A stretch of DNA of 64,000 nucleotides from contig NZ_PSRT01000005.1 of NCBI RefSeq assembly GCF_004212635.1, positions 1 to 64,000 on the forward strand, in the 5' to 3' direction. Of the stretch, positions 55,043 through 63,250 are shown piece by piece (within the stretch, counting starts at the first letter, position 1; every line of letters begins with the position of its first letter). Position numbers and translations under genes: made by a program. Below the pieces are notes generated by a model that was not told the DNA's origin, made no database searches, and saw only the letters and a program-made list of their open reading frames with translations. Source of the DNA: Bradyrhizobium genosp. SA-3 (lineage in GTDB: Bacteria; Pseudomonadota; Alphaproteobacteria; Rhizobiales; Xanthobacteraceae).

Positions 55043-56035
55043 ATGGACGACCTGAGCATTATTGTCGTAACGCACAACACGCGCGAGATGACCATTGAAT
55101 GCATTAGGTCCATATTGGAGCAGACGACTCACGTGCAATATGAATTGATCGTGTTCGACAGCGCGTCCACTGACGGCTCCTCCGAAGCGATCCGAGCGCA
55201 ATTTCCGACTGTCAGGGTCATCACTTCCCTACAGAATGTCGGTTTTGGGAAAGCCAACAATATCGCTGCGAAGAGTGCAATGGGACGCCGGCTATTGCTC
55301 ATCAATCCCGATACAGTAGTGCTGGATCACGCCATCGATCGTCTGAACGAATTTGCCGTCAACGCTCCGGAAGCTCGCATTTGGGGAGGGCGCACTGTCT
55401 TTGCCGACGGATCCTTAAATCCGGCATCATGCTGGAAGGATGCGTCTGTATGGAGCGTCTTCTGCTGGGCCATGGGATTGAACACAATTAAGAGTAGCAT
55501 GTTCTTCAATCCGGAATCCTATCCGCGTTGGAAACGGGATTCAGTGCGGCCGGTCGACATAGTCTCAGGCTGCTTCTTCCTGATTGATCGAGCTCTTTGG
55601 CAAACGCTTGACGGATTCGATCCGGTATTCTTCATGTACGCGGAGGAGGCGGATTTGTGCCTGAGAGCACGGAAACTTGGGGCGCGCCCAAGGATAACAC
55701 CGACAGCGACAATCGTGCATTACGGGGGCGCTTCATACCCTCAGAAGAGTGAGTTTCGAATTCAAATGCTGGCCGGTCGCGTGACGCTGATGGACCGACA
55801 TTGGTCCTTGCTTTCCCGAATGATCGGGAGAAAGTTGTATCTGCTGATGCCCCTAACACGATGGCTGGCATATGCTGGGGCCGCAGCCATCTTGAGAAAG
55901 GCGAACTATCGTCAGAATGCGAGTGAGTGGTACAAGGTGTGGGGAAACCGCTGGCGCTGGGCGAGTGGCTGGACGGAGGGAGCGGTAACCGCTGCCTGCG
56001 CGGCAAATTCCGAGACCGGAAGGCACGTGGGCTGA
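55043..56035 (+). CDS. Glycosyltransferase family 2 (rhamnosyltransferase-like)
   Basis: 330 residues. LSIIVVTHNTREMTIECIRS, FDSASTDGSSEAI, LLINPDTVVLD, and MYAEEADLCLRARKLG followed by a C-terminal hydrophobic stretch. The layout is like WbbL/RfbF-type rhamnosyltransferases, fitting dTDP-rhamnose supply by rfbBDAC. Linkage unknown. A 230-base gap before it contains no supported gene. Confidence 0.87.
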   Translation: MDDLSIIVVTHNTREMTIECIRSILEQTTHVQYELIVFDSASTDGSSEAIRAQFPTVRVITSLQNVGFGKANNIAAKSAMGRRLLLINPDTVVLDHAIDRLNEFAVNAPEARIWGGRTVFADGSLNPASCWKDASVWSVFCWAMGLNTIKSSMFFNPESYPRWKRDSVRPVDIVSGCFFLIDRALWQTLDGFDPVFFMYAEEADLCLRARKLGARPRITPTATIVHYGGASYPQKSEFRIQMLAGRVTLMDRHWSLLSRMIGRKLYLLMPLTRWLAYAGAAAILRKANYRQNASEWYKVWGNRWRWASGWTEGAVTAACAANSETGRHVG

Positions 56036-56091
56036 ACGGGTTGGTGGCAAATCCCGGATGCTCGCAATCGGCTCGCTGACCAGAGGCGCGA

Positions 56092-57996
56092 TCAAGCGGC
56101 TTTGGTCCGAATATCTCTTATGCCTGTTGGCTTGAAGGTTCGCAGGAACAGCTCCAGGTTCACCAAAGACCAAAGGACTTTCTCGTTGTTTGCGCGCCCC
56201 TCAAGGTGAGTATTCATGAGCTCACTTATGACCGCGCTGTTACAGATGCGACTGATTTGCGAGGCATTGCTTGTCAGCATGTCGCGGAGGAAGTCCCGAT
56301 AGGGGCCGCGGAACCACTCATCGACTGGTATGCGGAAACCAACCTTCTTACGAAGAAGGATGTCTTTGGGTATCGTCTTATCCATGGCGGCTCGCAAGAT
56401 GAGCTTGCCTTTGATGTTGCCAACCAGGAAGCTGTCGGGAAAGCGTGAGACCAGCGCCGCCAGCTTGGTGTCCATATACGGCATTCGGCCTTCGATGGAT
56501 CCCGCCATCATCATCCGATCTCCGCGTTCCAGCAGATTGTCCGGTAGCCAGGACGTCTGATCAAAAAAGAGCGTACGGCGGACAGGGGACCCGGTCCTTA
56601 TTGAGAATGGATACGGTTCGCGCGGCTCCGGCGATATTAGCTGGCCAAGCAGGGCATTCCGATCTTCGGTCGTGACGCCGCCAAACCACACTCTCATTCG
56701 ATTGGCCAGATCTCGCTCGCCGGCAGCCATCCCAACGATCTTCGCTCTTCGCATCGTGTAGGGCAGGGCTCGCACGGCGGGTCCTATCACACTATCATGC
56801 AGGGTTGACGGCATGATGCGGTGATACAACTCGATCCAACGCTCAGCGCGATGTTTTGGGTAGCCGCCCATTAGCTCGTCGGAGCCCTCACCTGTCAGCA
56901 CCATCTTCACTGTACGAGAGGCCAGCTTCGACAAGATAAGGATGGGGATGTCTGCAGGTTCAGAGACAGGTGCGCCTCTCCGCACCACGGCCGTAGGCCA
57001 TTGCTCCATGAACATATCTGGTTCAACCACGACTTCATGGTGATCAGTATCGAAGCGCTGAGCGATCATCTGTGCGAAGCCGAGCTCGGAGTATTTTGAC
57101 TCACGGAAGCCAACGGAAAAAGTACGTACCTTGTCGGAGGCCTGGCGAGCCATGATGCTGACGATGGCCGATGAGTCCAAGCCGCCTGACAGGAACGCGC
57201 CGAAGGGTGCATCGCTGCGCATTCGAATTCGCACGGATTCATTTAGCGTCTCTCTGAACATTTCGACCGCATCGTCGAAATCCGTGACGTCGGGAGTCGT
57301 TGTTGCAAATGGCGGGACGTAATAGCGTGTCACCGAGAATCGTCCATCCTGCCACAACGCGTAACAACCGGCCGACAGCTTCTTCACGCCTTGAAACAAA
57401 GTGGAGGGACCGGGAACATAGCGATTCAGGAGGTAGTCCTGGAAAGCATCGTGATCCAAACTTCGATCGATTCCGGGAAATTGCATAATCGGCTCGATCT
57501 CGGAGCTGAAGATCCAAGCGCCAAGCATCTCAGAAATGAAGAGGGGTTTTTTTCCGAACTGGTCCCGGCCGACAAGCAAGCGTTGCTCATTCATGTCCCA
57601 AAGCAGGAACGCGAACATACCGCGGAAACGAGCAACCGCCCCCGGACCCCACGCCCTATACGCCTCAATCATCACTTCCGTATCAGAGGACGTCCGGAAT
57701 TGATGTCCAAGATCAGCAAGCTCCTTGCGGAGCTCGATGAAGTTGTAGATCTCACCATTGAAGACGATTACGATCTTCTGATCAGCGCTCCACATCGGCT
57801 GAGTGCCGCCCTGTATGTCAATGATCGAGAGGCGCCGGTGACCAAGTCCTACCTGATGCCGCATGTTGGCGCTGTCGCCAAGCCAATATCCGGAGCCATC
57901 AGGGCCGCGATGTGCCATCAAATCCGTTATCGATACGAGCGTGTTGTAATCCTGTCGTCGAGATCCGGCCAACACCCATCCGAAAATTCCACACAT
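56092..57996 (-). CDS. asnB: Asparagine synthase (glutamine-hydrolysing), EPS-associated
   Basis: 634 residues. N-terminal glutaminase domain starts MCGIFGWVLAG with nucleophile Cys2; MAHRGPDGSGYW; NGEIYNFIELRKEL. C-terminal synthetase: GAFLSGGLDSSAIVSIM (PPi loop) and TGEGSDELMGGY. Members in polysaccharide loci probably amidate uronic acids or make amide-linked amino acids, though they keep both domains. Transcribed opposite to the neighbouring GT2 gene; near convergent. Confidence 0.92.
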   Translation of the reverse strand: MCGIFGWVLAGSRRQDYNTLVSITDLMAHRGPDGSGYWLGDSANMRHQVGLGHRRLSIIDIQGGTQPMWSADQKIVIVFNGEIYNFIELRKELADLGHQFRTSSDTEVMIEAYRAWGPGAVARFRGMFAFLLWDMNEQRLLVGRDQFGKKPLFISEMLGAWIFSSEIEPIMQFPGIDRSLDHDAFQDYLLNRYVPGPSTLFQGVKKLSAGCYALWQDGRFSVTRYYVPPFATTTPDVTDFDDAVEMFRETLNESVRIRMRSDAPFGAFLSGGLDSSAIVSIMARQASDKVRTFSVGFRESKYSELGFAQMIAQRFDTDHHEVVVEPDMFMEQWPTAVVRRGAPVSEPADIPILILSKLASRTVKMVLTGEGSDELMGGYPKHRAERWIELYHRIMPSTLHDSVIGPAVRALPYTMRRAKIVGMAAGERDLANRMRVWFGGVTTEDRNALLGQLISPEPREPYPFSIRTGSPVRRTLFFDQTSWLPDNLLERGDRMMMAGSIEGRMPYMDTKLAALVSRFPDSFLVGNIKGKLILRAAMDKTIPKDILLRKKVGFRIPVDEWFRGPYRDFLRDMLTSNASQISRICNSAVISELMNTHLEGRANNEKVLWSLVNLELFLRTFKPTGIRDIRTKAA

Positions 57997-58051
57997 CAGT
58001 GCACCCTATTCTGCGAGTCTAGGCACGAAGTTAAGATTTTCCGATCCGCCG

Positions 58052-58726
58052 CTACTCATTCATCATCGTCGCGACACATTCAGTACCGCCAATCGCACCA
58101 GCAATCGCGGGCACCAAAATGCGACAAGCCGATTCTGGTATCGGATGCAAACCGTCTGGAATGCGCTCTCTGAGCTCTTGCTTCGTGAGAGTGTTCCATG
58201 CACCAAAATTGTCTATGTATCCTGTGCCCAATTCATCGGCGAGGAGCTTGTAGTCATCGTAGTAGGCGTTTAGCCGGGGTCGAATGCCGCCGCGCAGGCC
58301 AGAAGAGGGGTTCATTGTCATGAGAAAAATCTTGACGTGAGGCTGGGCGGTTCTGATGGTCCGCACAATTTGTCTGACGTTCTCTCGGCTTTGTTTGAGT
58401 GACATTCCGTTGAACAGCGCTGCATCGTTTACAGCGAACTCAATTAAGACGATGTCCGGCTGCGCAAGAATGAGTTCATCCAGAATCGCAACTCCCCATC
58501 CAGACGTTGCGCCGTCGCGACCAAAGTCGAGAACGTTGACCGACCGCTCGAGGCATTTGGCCAACTGCCTCTCAAGCGAGGTGAGCCAGCCGCCACTATG
58601 AGTGAGACTGGTTCCGAGTGCCGCCACCTTCATGGGCTTCTGTTCGGCGCTGGCCTCAGCCAAGCCGCCGCAATCGGTAGCGAGGCAGCATGCAAGAAAT
58701 GTCATAACGAGCTGCGAGGACCTCAT
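58052..58726 (-). CDS. Secreted SGNH/GDSL hydrolase
   Basis: 224 residues with a signal peptide (MTFLACCLATDCGGLAEASA). Block I ALGTSLTHSGGW (catalytic Ser), block III EFAVNDA (Asn), and block V DGLHPIP (Asp and His). Periplasmic esterase or O-acetylesterase acting on the polysaccharide. Stop is 55 bases from the asnB start; same strand as the hexapeptide acyltransferase, starting 4 bases after its stop. Confidence 0.88.
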   Translation of the reverse strand: MRSSQLVMTFLACCLATDCGGLAEASAEQKPMKVAALGTSLTHSGGWLTSLERQLAKCLERSVNVLDFGRDGATSGWGVAILDELILAQPDIVLIEFAVNDAALFNGMSLKQSRENVRQIVRTIRTAQPHVKIFLMTMNPSSGLRGGIRPRLNAYYDDYKLLADELGTGYIDNFGAWNTLTKQELRERIPDGLHPIPESACRILVPAIAGAIGGTECVATMMNE

Positions 58727-58729
58727 TGG

Positions 58730-59251
58730 TTAGCGGACCGGCGCCAGTTCAGTCTGAGCCGCCGTCTCCGCAGCCTTGGCCTTTGTGTAAATGTCTTCGC
58801 GAATGCCCCATTTGCCCGTACGAATTCCAGAATGAATTATTCTTGCTGGATTTCCCGCGACAACGGAGTGCGAAGGGACATCGGTGGTCACCACCGAGCC
58901 GCTACCGACGACACACTCGTCTCCGATTCGAACGCCCGGCAGAATGATCGAGTAAGCGCCAATAAAGCAGTTCTTGCCGATATAGGTGTCAGTCATGACC
59001 AAGCGGGACATGTCGTGTGTGAGGACGACGGCATGGAAAGCGACATAGGTCCCAGCATCGATGTGTACACCACTCGGATTCGTCAGGTCCAAGTTGGCCC
59101 GCAGGGATATCTTGACGGTCGGGTGGATATCCATCTTGACGATCTTGCGCAGGAACCATAGGCGCAAGCCAACCAGTTTTTCCCGCATGCCCAATGCGCC
59201 AGCGAGCACCAAGGCGCGCTTCTTTCGAGGGGCTTCAATTGTCAGATGCAT
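58730..59251 (-). CDS. Hexapeptide-repeat (left-handed beta-helix) acyltransferase
   Basis: 173 residues from ATG 59251, preceded by TAGGAGG; the longer frame to 59353 lacks such a site. Repeats: [81 protein letters not shown]- or N-acetyltransferase of the WcaF/NodL type. It is adjacent to the esterase gene, so addition and removal of acyl groups may be balanced. Confidence 0.9.
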   Translation of the reverse strand: MHLTIEAPRKKRALVLAGALGMREKLVGLRLWFLRKIVKMDIHPTVKISLRANLDLTNPSGVHIDAGTYVAFHAVVLTHDMSRLVMTDTYIGKNCFIGAYSIILPGVRIGDECVVGSGSVVTTDVPSHSVVAGNPARIIHSGIRTGKWGIREDIYTKAKAAETAAQTELAPVR

Positions 59252-59379
59252 AGTTCCTCCTAAGCGGACAAACGGGCGCATAACGTCCACCACGGCCGAG
59301 TTGTGGGGGCTGCGCTCGGGCTGCAAGAGCCCCAGCAAATTCACCGATGACACTATCTCTGCCTTTCGCGCATTCCGCC

Positions 59380-59455
59380 ACGGTTAAATAATTAAATATT
59401 TAATTTGACCGGTGGCGTGATTTAATATATATTATTTGAATTAAGGCCGCAGTAG
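59380..59455. promoter_or_regulatory. AT-rich divergent promoter region
   Basis: GGTTAAATAATTAAATATTT and GATTTAATATATATTATTTG lie between the hexapeptide acyltransferase gene (-) and the Alg14-like gene (+). Likely divergent promoters and H-NS target. Confidence 0.5.
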
Positions 59456-59507
59456 ATTTTTAGGTGTGCCCAGAAATTCCGAATTCGTGGATCGAGGGAG
59501 CCTGTCC

Positions 59508-60005
59508 ATGAGCTTGATGTTGCAACACCGCCGAATGCACGCCCCGGGGCGTGGCTATCGACCGAAGTTGTTGGCGGTCGCCTCGGGCGGAGGACACTGG
59601 GTGCAGCTGTTGCGCATCAGAGATGCCTTCGAAGGTTGCGAGGTTATTTTCGTCACCGTTCACGAGTCCTATCGTGCGCAAGTGCCCGGTCACAAATTCT
59701 ACGTGGTCAACGATGCGAACCGCTGGACGAAGTTCAAGCTTCTAAAGACTGCGAAAAGCCTCACCAGCATCATTTTGCATGAGAGGCCCGATATCGTTGT
59801 GTCTACGGGGGCTGCGCCGGGATACTTGGCGCTTCGGCTCGGACGAATGATGGGCGCGCGAACCGTCTGGCTCGATAGCATCGCCAATGTCGAACACCTT
59901 TCAATGTCCGGATTTAGAATCGGCCACTCCGCCGACCTCTGGTTGACTCAGTGGCCCCATTTGGCGCGACCGGAAGGTCCACATTACGAAGGCTCGGTGC
60001 TATGA
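59508..60005 (+). CDS. Alg14-like glycosyltransferase subunit (PssD-type)
   Basis: 165 residues from ATG 59508 (GTG 59466 upstream is weaker). LLAVASGGGHWVQLLRIRDA, FVTVHESY, DIVVSTGAAPGYLALRLGR and SIANVEHLSMSG are Alg14 family signatures: the membrane-anchoring, acceptor-binding half of a two-part GT. Overlaps its partner by four bases (ATGA). Confidence 0.9.
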   Translation: MSLMLQHRRMHAPGRGYRPKLLAVASGGGHWVQLLRIRDAFEGCEVIFVTVHESYRAQVPGHKFYVVNDANRWTKFKLLKTAKSLTSIILHERPDIVVSTGAAPGYLALRLGRMMGARTVWLDSIANVEHLSMSGFRIGHSADLWLTQWPHLARPEGPHYEGSVL

Positions 60006-60493
60006 TCTTTGTGACGGTAGGGACCCAAGGACAATTTGACCGTTTGGTCCGGACGGTCGATCAATGGGCTGGTTTGCGTGGAAGGGCGGATGTCTTCGCC
60101 CAGACCGGTCCATCAAGCTATCACGCCGAACATATTCATGCCGAACCGTTTATTGATCCTACTGAGTTCAGGCGACGCGTAGAGGCGGCAAGCCTTGTGG
60201 TGGGGCATGCCGGGATGGGCTCGATCATCACGGCTCTCGAATTGGGAAAGAAGATTCTGGTCATGCCTCGCCGCGCGGATTTGGGTGAGCACCGGAATGA
60301 CCATCAGGTCGCAACCGCAAAGCGCTTCGCTGAACAAGGTCGGATCATGGTCGCTCTCAACGAAAGAGAGTTGGTTGATAGTTTGGATCGTCTCGGAATC
60401 GTTGGCGCGGCTGAGCGGCTGGGCGCACAGGCATCACCGCACCTCATCGACACGATCCGGACATTTATCGGAACGGAACAGCCTCACCCTTGA
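60002..60493 (+). CDS. Alg13-like glycosyltransferase subunit (PssE-type)
   Basis: 163 residues. MIFVTVGTQGQFDRLVRTVD and VVGHAGMGSIITALELGKKI are diagnostic of the catalytic, UDP-sugar-binding half that works with Alg14. In rhizobia the PssD/PssE pair adds a glucuronic acid to the lipid-linked unit; here the same is inferred by homology, not shown. Confidence 0.9.
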   Translation: MIFVTVGTQGQFDRLVRTVDQWAGLRGRADVFAQTGPSSYHAEHIHAEPFIDPTEFRRRVEAASLVVGHAGMGSIITALELGKKILVMPRRADLGEHRNDHQVATAKRFAEQGRIMVALNERELVDSLDRLGIVGAAERLGAQASPHLIDTIRTFIGTEQPHP

Positions 60494-60569
60494 GGACGAG
60501 GTAGGCAGAATCCGCGAAGTGCAACTACGAAATCGTTGATGGTCCATCTTCACGCCAGGGGCATAGTTC

Positions 60570-61898
60570 ATGGCAATAGGCGTGGCCGCCCCAATCAGGC
60601 GCCCGGCAAACCTCAGTCGCATCTACGGTCGGAGCATATCGAGGGATACTCTCGATGACGCTGAACGACAGCGTGCGTTCACCATATGGTTCGCCCTGAT
60701 TGGGATCCTTTTTCCGCCAATCCTGATTTCGCTTGGAGACATCAATGTTACGCCGGGCCGTGTCGCCGTAATCCTGCTCTTGATTCCTGCGCTTGTAGTG
60801 TTGTTCTCGCGTGGCCGACACAGAATTGCATCGGATTATTTTGCAATTGCTGCCGCGATTTGGATGGTTGCATCGACAGCCTTTAACAACGGATTCAGGC
60901 CTTATGTCGGCGCGGAAGCGCTCGAATTCATCGGTGCCTATATGGTCGGTCGCGCCCTCGTTTTCGGCCCGTCGAATTTTCAAACGTTCGTCCGGGCGCT
61001 CAGACCGATCACGGTCACGATCATTGTGCTTGCGGTAGTTGACGTCCTGGTCGGTCGCTATGTCACACTGGATAGCTTCGGCGTGCCAAACTTTGTGGCC
61101 GGGCGTTTCGGATGGGTGCGCGCATCCTCGGTGTTTGAGGGAGCAGAACACTATGGAACATTCTGTGTCGCTGCCGCCGCGATTTTTCTCTATGCGGAAC
61201 GGGGCATCAGTCGTTTCGTGTATGTCAGTCTCTGTTATTTCGGATGTGCCTTGTCGCTGTCATCAGGACCTATGTTTGGCTTGGCGATAGTCACGGCCGT
61301 GTCTTGCTACGACCGCATCATGAAGGGGTACGTTTGGAGATGGAAGGTTCTGATCACCGTGATTGCCCTCTTCTTGGGAGGCATATTCCTGATTTCCAAT
61401 CATCCCATCGCATGGATATTGACGCACTTTACGCTGGATTCCCAAACAGGATTCTTTCGGCTAGGCACCTGGAACTTTGCGCTGCCCTTGATTGATCAAT
61501 CTCCCTTTGTCGGGCACGGTGTCGTGTCCCTCGGCGAGCCAGGAGATGCGCTGATCTACCTCAGGAGCGTGGATTCCCTTTGGCTGCTTGAGGCACTCCG
61601 GTACGGTCTGCCGGCAGTGATCCTGTTGCTGATGACGATGTTCTCGCCACTGCTGAAAGGGGCACCCGCCATCGGCACGGGCCATCCGCAAACGGGGCTC
61701 ACCTTAGCTATCGTAGCAACCGCCCTCATTGGGCTGACGGTCCATTTTTGGGATGCAACATGGCTATTCTTGAATCTGTGCGTCGGAATCAGGGCCTCCT
61801 TGGCTGAGTACCAGTCGAGAGACATTTGGCGAGCAGAACTCGCAGATCACGCTCAGGGCTTCAATTTTCCAATGGGCCGACAGCTGCACCTGACCTGA
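60570..61898 (+). CDS. O-antigen polymerase/ligase-like membrane protein (second)
   Basis: 442 residues, ATG 60570 after AGGGG. About 10-12 TM segments (ALIGILFPPILISL, VAVILLLIPALVVLF, and others) with a large loop between TM segments containing PFVGHGVVSLGEPGD. A second Wzy-like protein in the same locus, distinct from the 670-residue one at 33615. Probably the polymerase. Confidence 0.8.
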   Translation: MAIGVAAPIRRPANLSRIYGRSISRDTLDDAERQRAFTIWFALIGILFPPILISLGDINVTPGRVAVILLLIPALVVLFSRGRHRIASDYFAIAAAIWMVASTAFNNGFRPYVGAEALEFIGAYMVGRALVFGPSNFQTFVRALRPITVTIIVLAVVDVLVGRYVTLDSFGVPNFVAGRFGWVRASSVFEGAEHYGTFCVAAAAIFLYAERGISRFVYVSLCYFGCALSLSSGPMFGLAIVTAVSCYDRIMKGYVWRWKVLITVIALFLGGIFLISNHPIAWILTHFTLDSQTGFFRLGTWNFALPLIDQSPFVGHGVVSLGEPGDALIYLRSVDSLWLLEALRYGLPAVILLLMTMFSPLLKGAPAIGTGHPQTGLTLAIVATALIGLTVHFWDATWLFLNLCVGIRASLAEYQSRDIWRAELADHAQGFNFPMGRQLHLT

Positions 61899-61988
61899 GC
61901 GCTTGTTCAGCGCCTTGAAAGGAGCTCGCGACGCGCGGCTGCCAGCGACGTGAAGCGCGCCTCGTTCAAAGCGTCGGCCAGAATCTGG

Positions 61989-63155
61989 TTAAATCGCGTG
62001 TTCTCGTTTCCAGCGCCCTCGGCCACTTGGCCATCTTCCCGCTCGCCAACCGGTTGTTTCGCAGGGACGCGCGGTATCGCCAATCATATCAAAGAAGGCG
62101 GCCTCCAACAGATCAGTTGCGTCGTCCCAAGTGTAGCGGTTGGCCGTCCTGAGTGCGGCGTCCGACATACCTCGCCATTTCGCCTCAGTTAGCCTCAATA
62201 CCTCTCCTAACCGCTCAGAAAGCTCCGAAGGGTTTTCGACCTCGGCTAGAAAACCGTTAATGCCGTCCTCCACAATGTCCGGCGCTCCACCCATGCGTGT
62301 TGATACGACAGGACATCTGCATGCCATGGCCTCGAGCATCGGAAGGTGAAATCCTTCGCGCCGGCTGCCGCACAGCCACACATCGCACTGACCATAGAGT
62401 AGCCGAAGCTCACTCTGGGCCGGAAGATAATGAAACTCCGCCCAGGCCGGCAAAGGGAGTCGCGCCGAAACCGGTTCCGCTCCGAACGCCACCACGCGCA
62501 GATCGCCCATCTGCTTTTTGACTTTCTCGAGCGCAGCCAAGCTCACATCGACTCCTCGCAGATGTAGAGTCGAATAAAGCATCCCCACCGTCGGCCTGTC
62601 GCGCTTACCCCGTGGCGATGCATGGAATTGTCCAGTATCAACGCTATTGGGAATCAGGTGCACGTTCAAATCGTCAAACCGATCCCGCGCGAGATCCACC
62701 AACCATTTCGATACCGCGATCTTATGCAAGGGTAGTCGCCAAGCCGCATCGATCGACCGCTCCCAATGGCCCGGCGAAGTTTCGTATCCCTGCAGCAGAA
62801 TTGCTTTTGCCCCTTTCCGGGGCGACAGTGCCGCCACCCATGGCGCGGTTTTCCAGTACGTGGCCAATACCACGTCAGCATCCGGCACATCATCATCCAC
62901 TACCGGCCTCGCTGACTCGAGCACGCGGTGTGGCACCGCACAATCGTCGAAAAAGGAAGATTCGCGCCCCGGTTCCGTCGGCCATCCCGTGCCGCGCGCC
63001 AGCGACTTCATCTTCCCTAAGAGGGATCTCTTTGTTCGCGGTTGTGAGAGGACCGTTACCTCATGTCCGCGCCGGTTCAGCCGTTCAGCGTAGATCGAAA
63101 GCACCCGAATGCCGCCGGAAAGGCCCGCATGGGGCAGCACGAACGTCACGCGCAT
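61989..63155 (-). CDS. Glycosyltransferase family 4
   Basis: 388 residues from ATG 63155 (TGGAGA five bases before); a longer frame reaching 63335 lacks a site. VTFVLPHAGLSGGIRVLS; KIAVSKWLVDLARDRF; LIPNSVDTGQF; and the EX7E motif in GSRREGFHLPMLEAMACRCP. Retaining GT-B enzyme. Probably adds a repeat-unit sugar. Confidence 0.9.
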   Translation of the reverse strand: MRVTFVLPHAGLSGGIRVLSIYAERLNRRGHEVTVLSQPRTKRSLLGKMKSLARGTGWPTEPGRESSFFDDCAVPHRVLESARPVVDDDVPDADVVLATYWKTAPWVAALSPRKGAKAILLQGYETSPGHWERSIDAAWRLPLHKIAVSKWLVDLARDRFDDLNVHLIPNSVDTGQFHASPRGKRDRPTVGMLYSTLHLRGVDVSLAALEKVKKQMGDLRVVAFGAEPVSARLPLPAWAEFHYLPAQSELRLLYGQCDVWLCGSRREGFHLPMLEAMACRCPVVSTRMGGAPDIVEDGINGFLAEVENPSELSERLGEVLRLTEAKWRGMSDAALRTANRYTWDDATDLLEAAFFDMIGDTARPCETTGWRAGRWPSGRGRWKREHAI

Positions 63156-63250
63156 AGAGTTCTCCACATCTAAGCCAGAAAGTGCCGATGGAAATGTCCT
63201 GGAGACACGCCCAAGGGAAGGTGGACAGAGATCATGAGCATCCCAGAGCT

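Noticed and set aside
29191-57996. Lasso-peptide cluster (PqqD-like, HprK-like and asparagine-synthase-like genes)
   Set aside because: The genes are 26 kb apart, no B2 transglutaminase-like protease or precursor peptide is seen, and the surroundings are a sugar locus.
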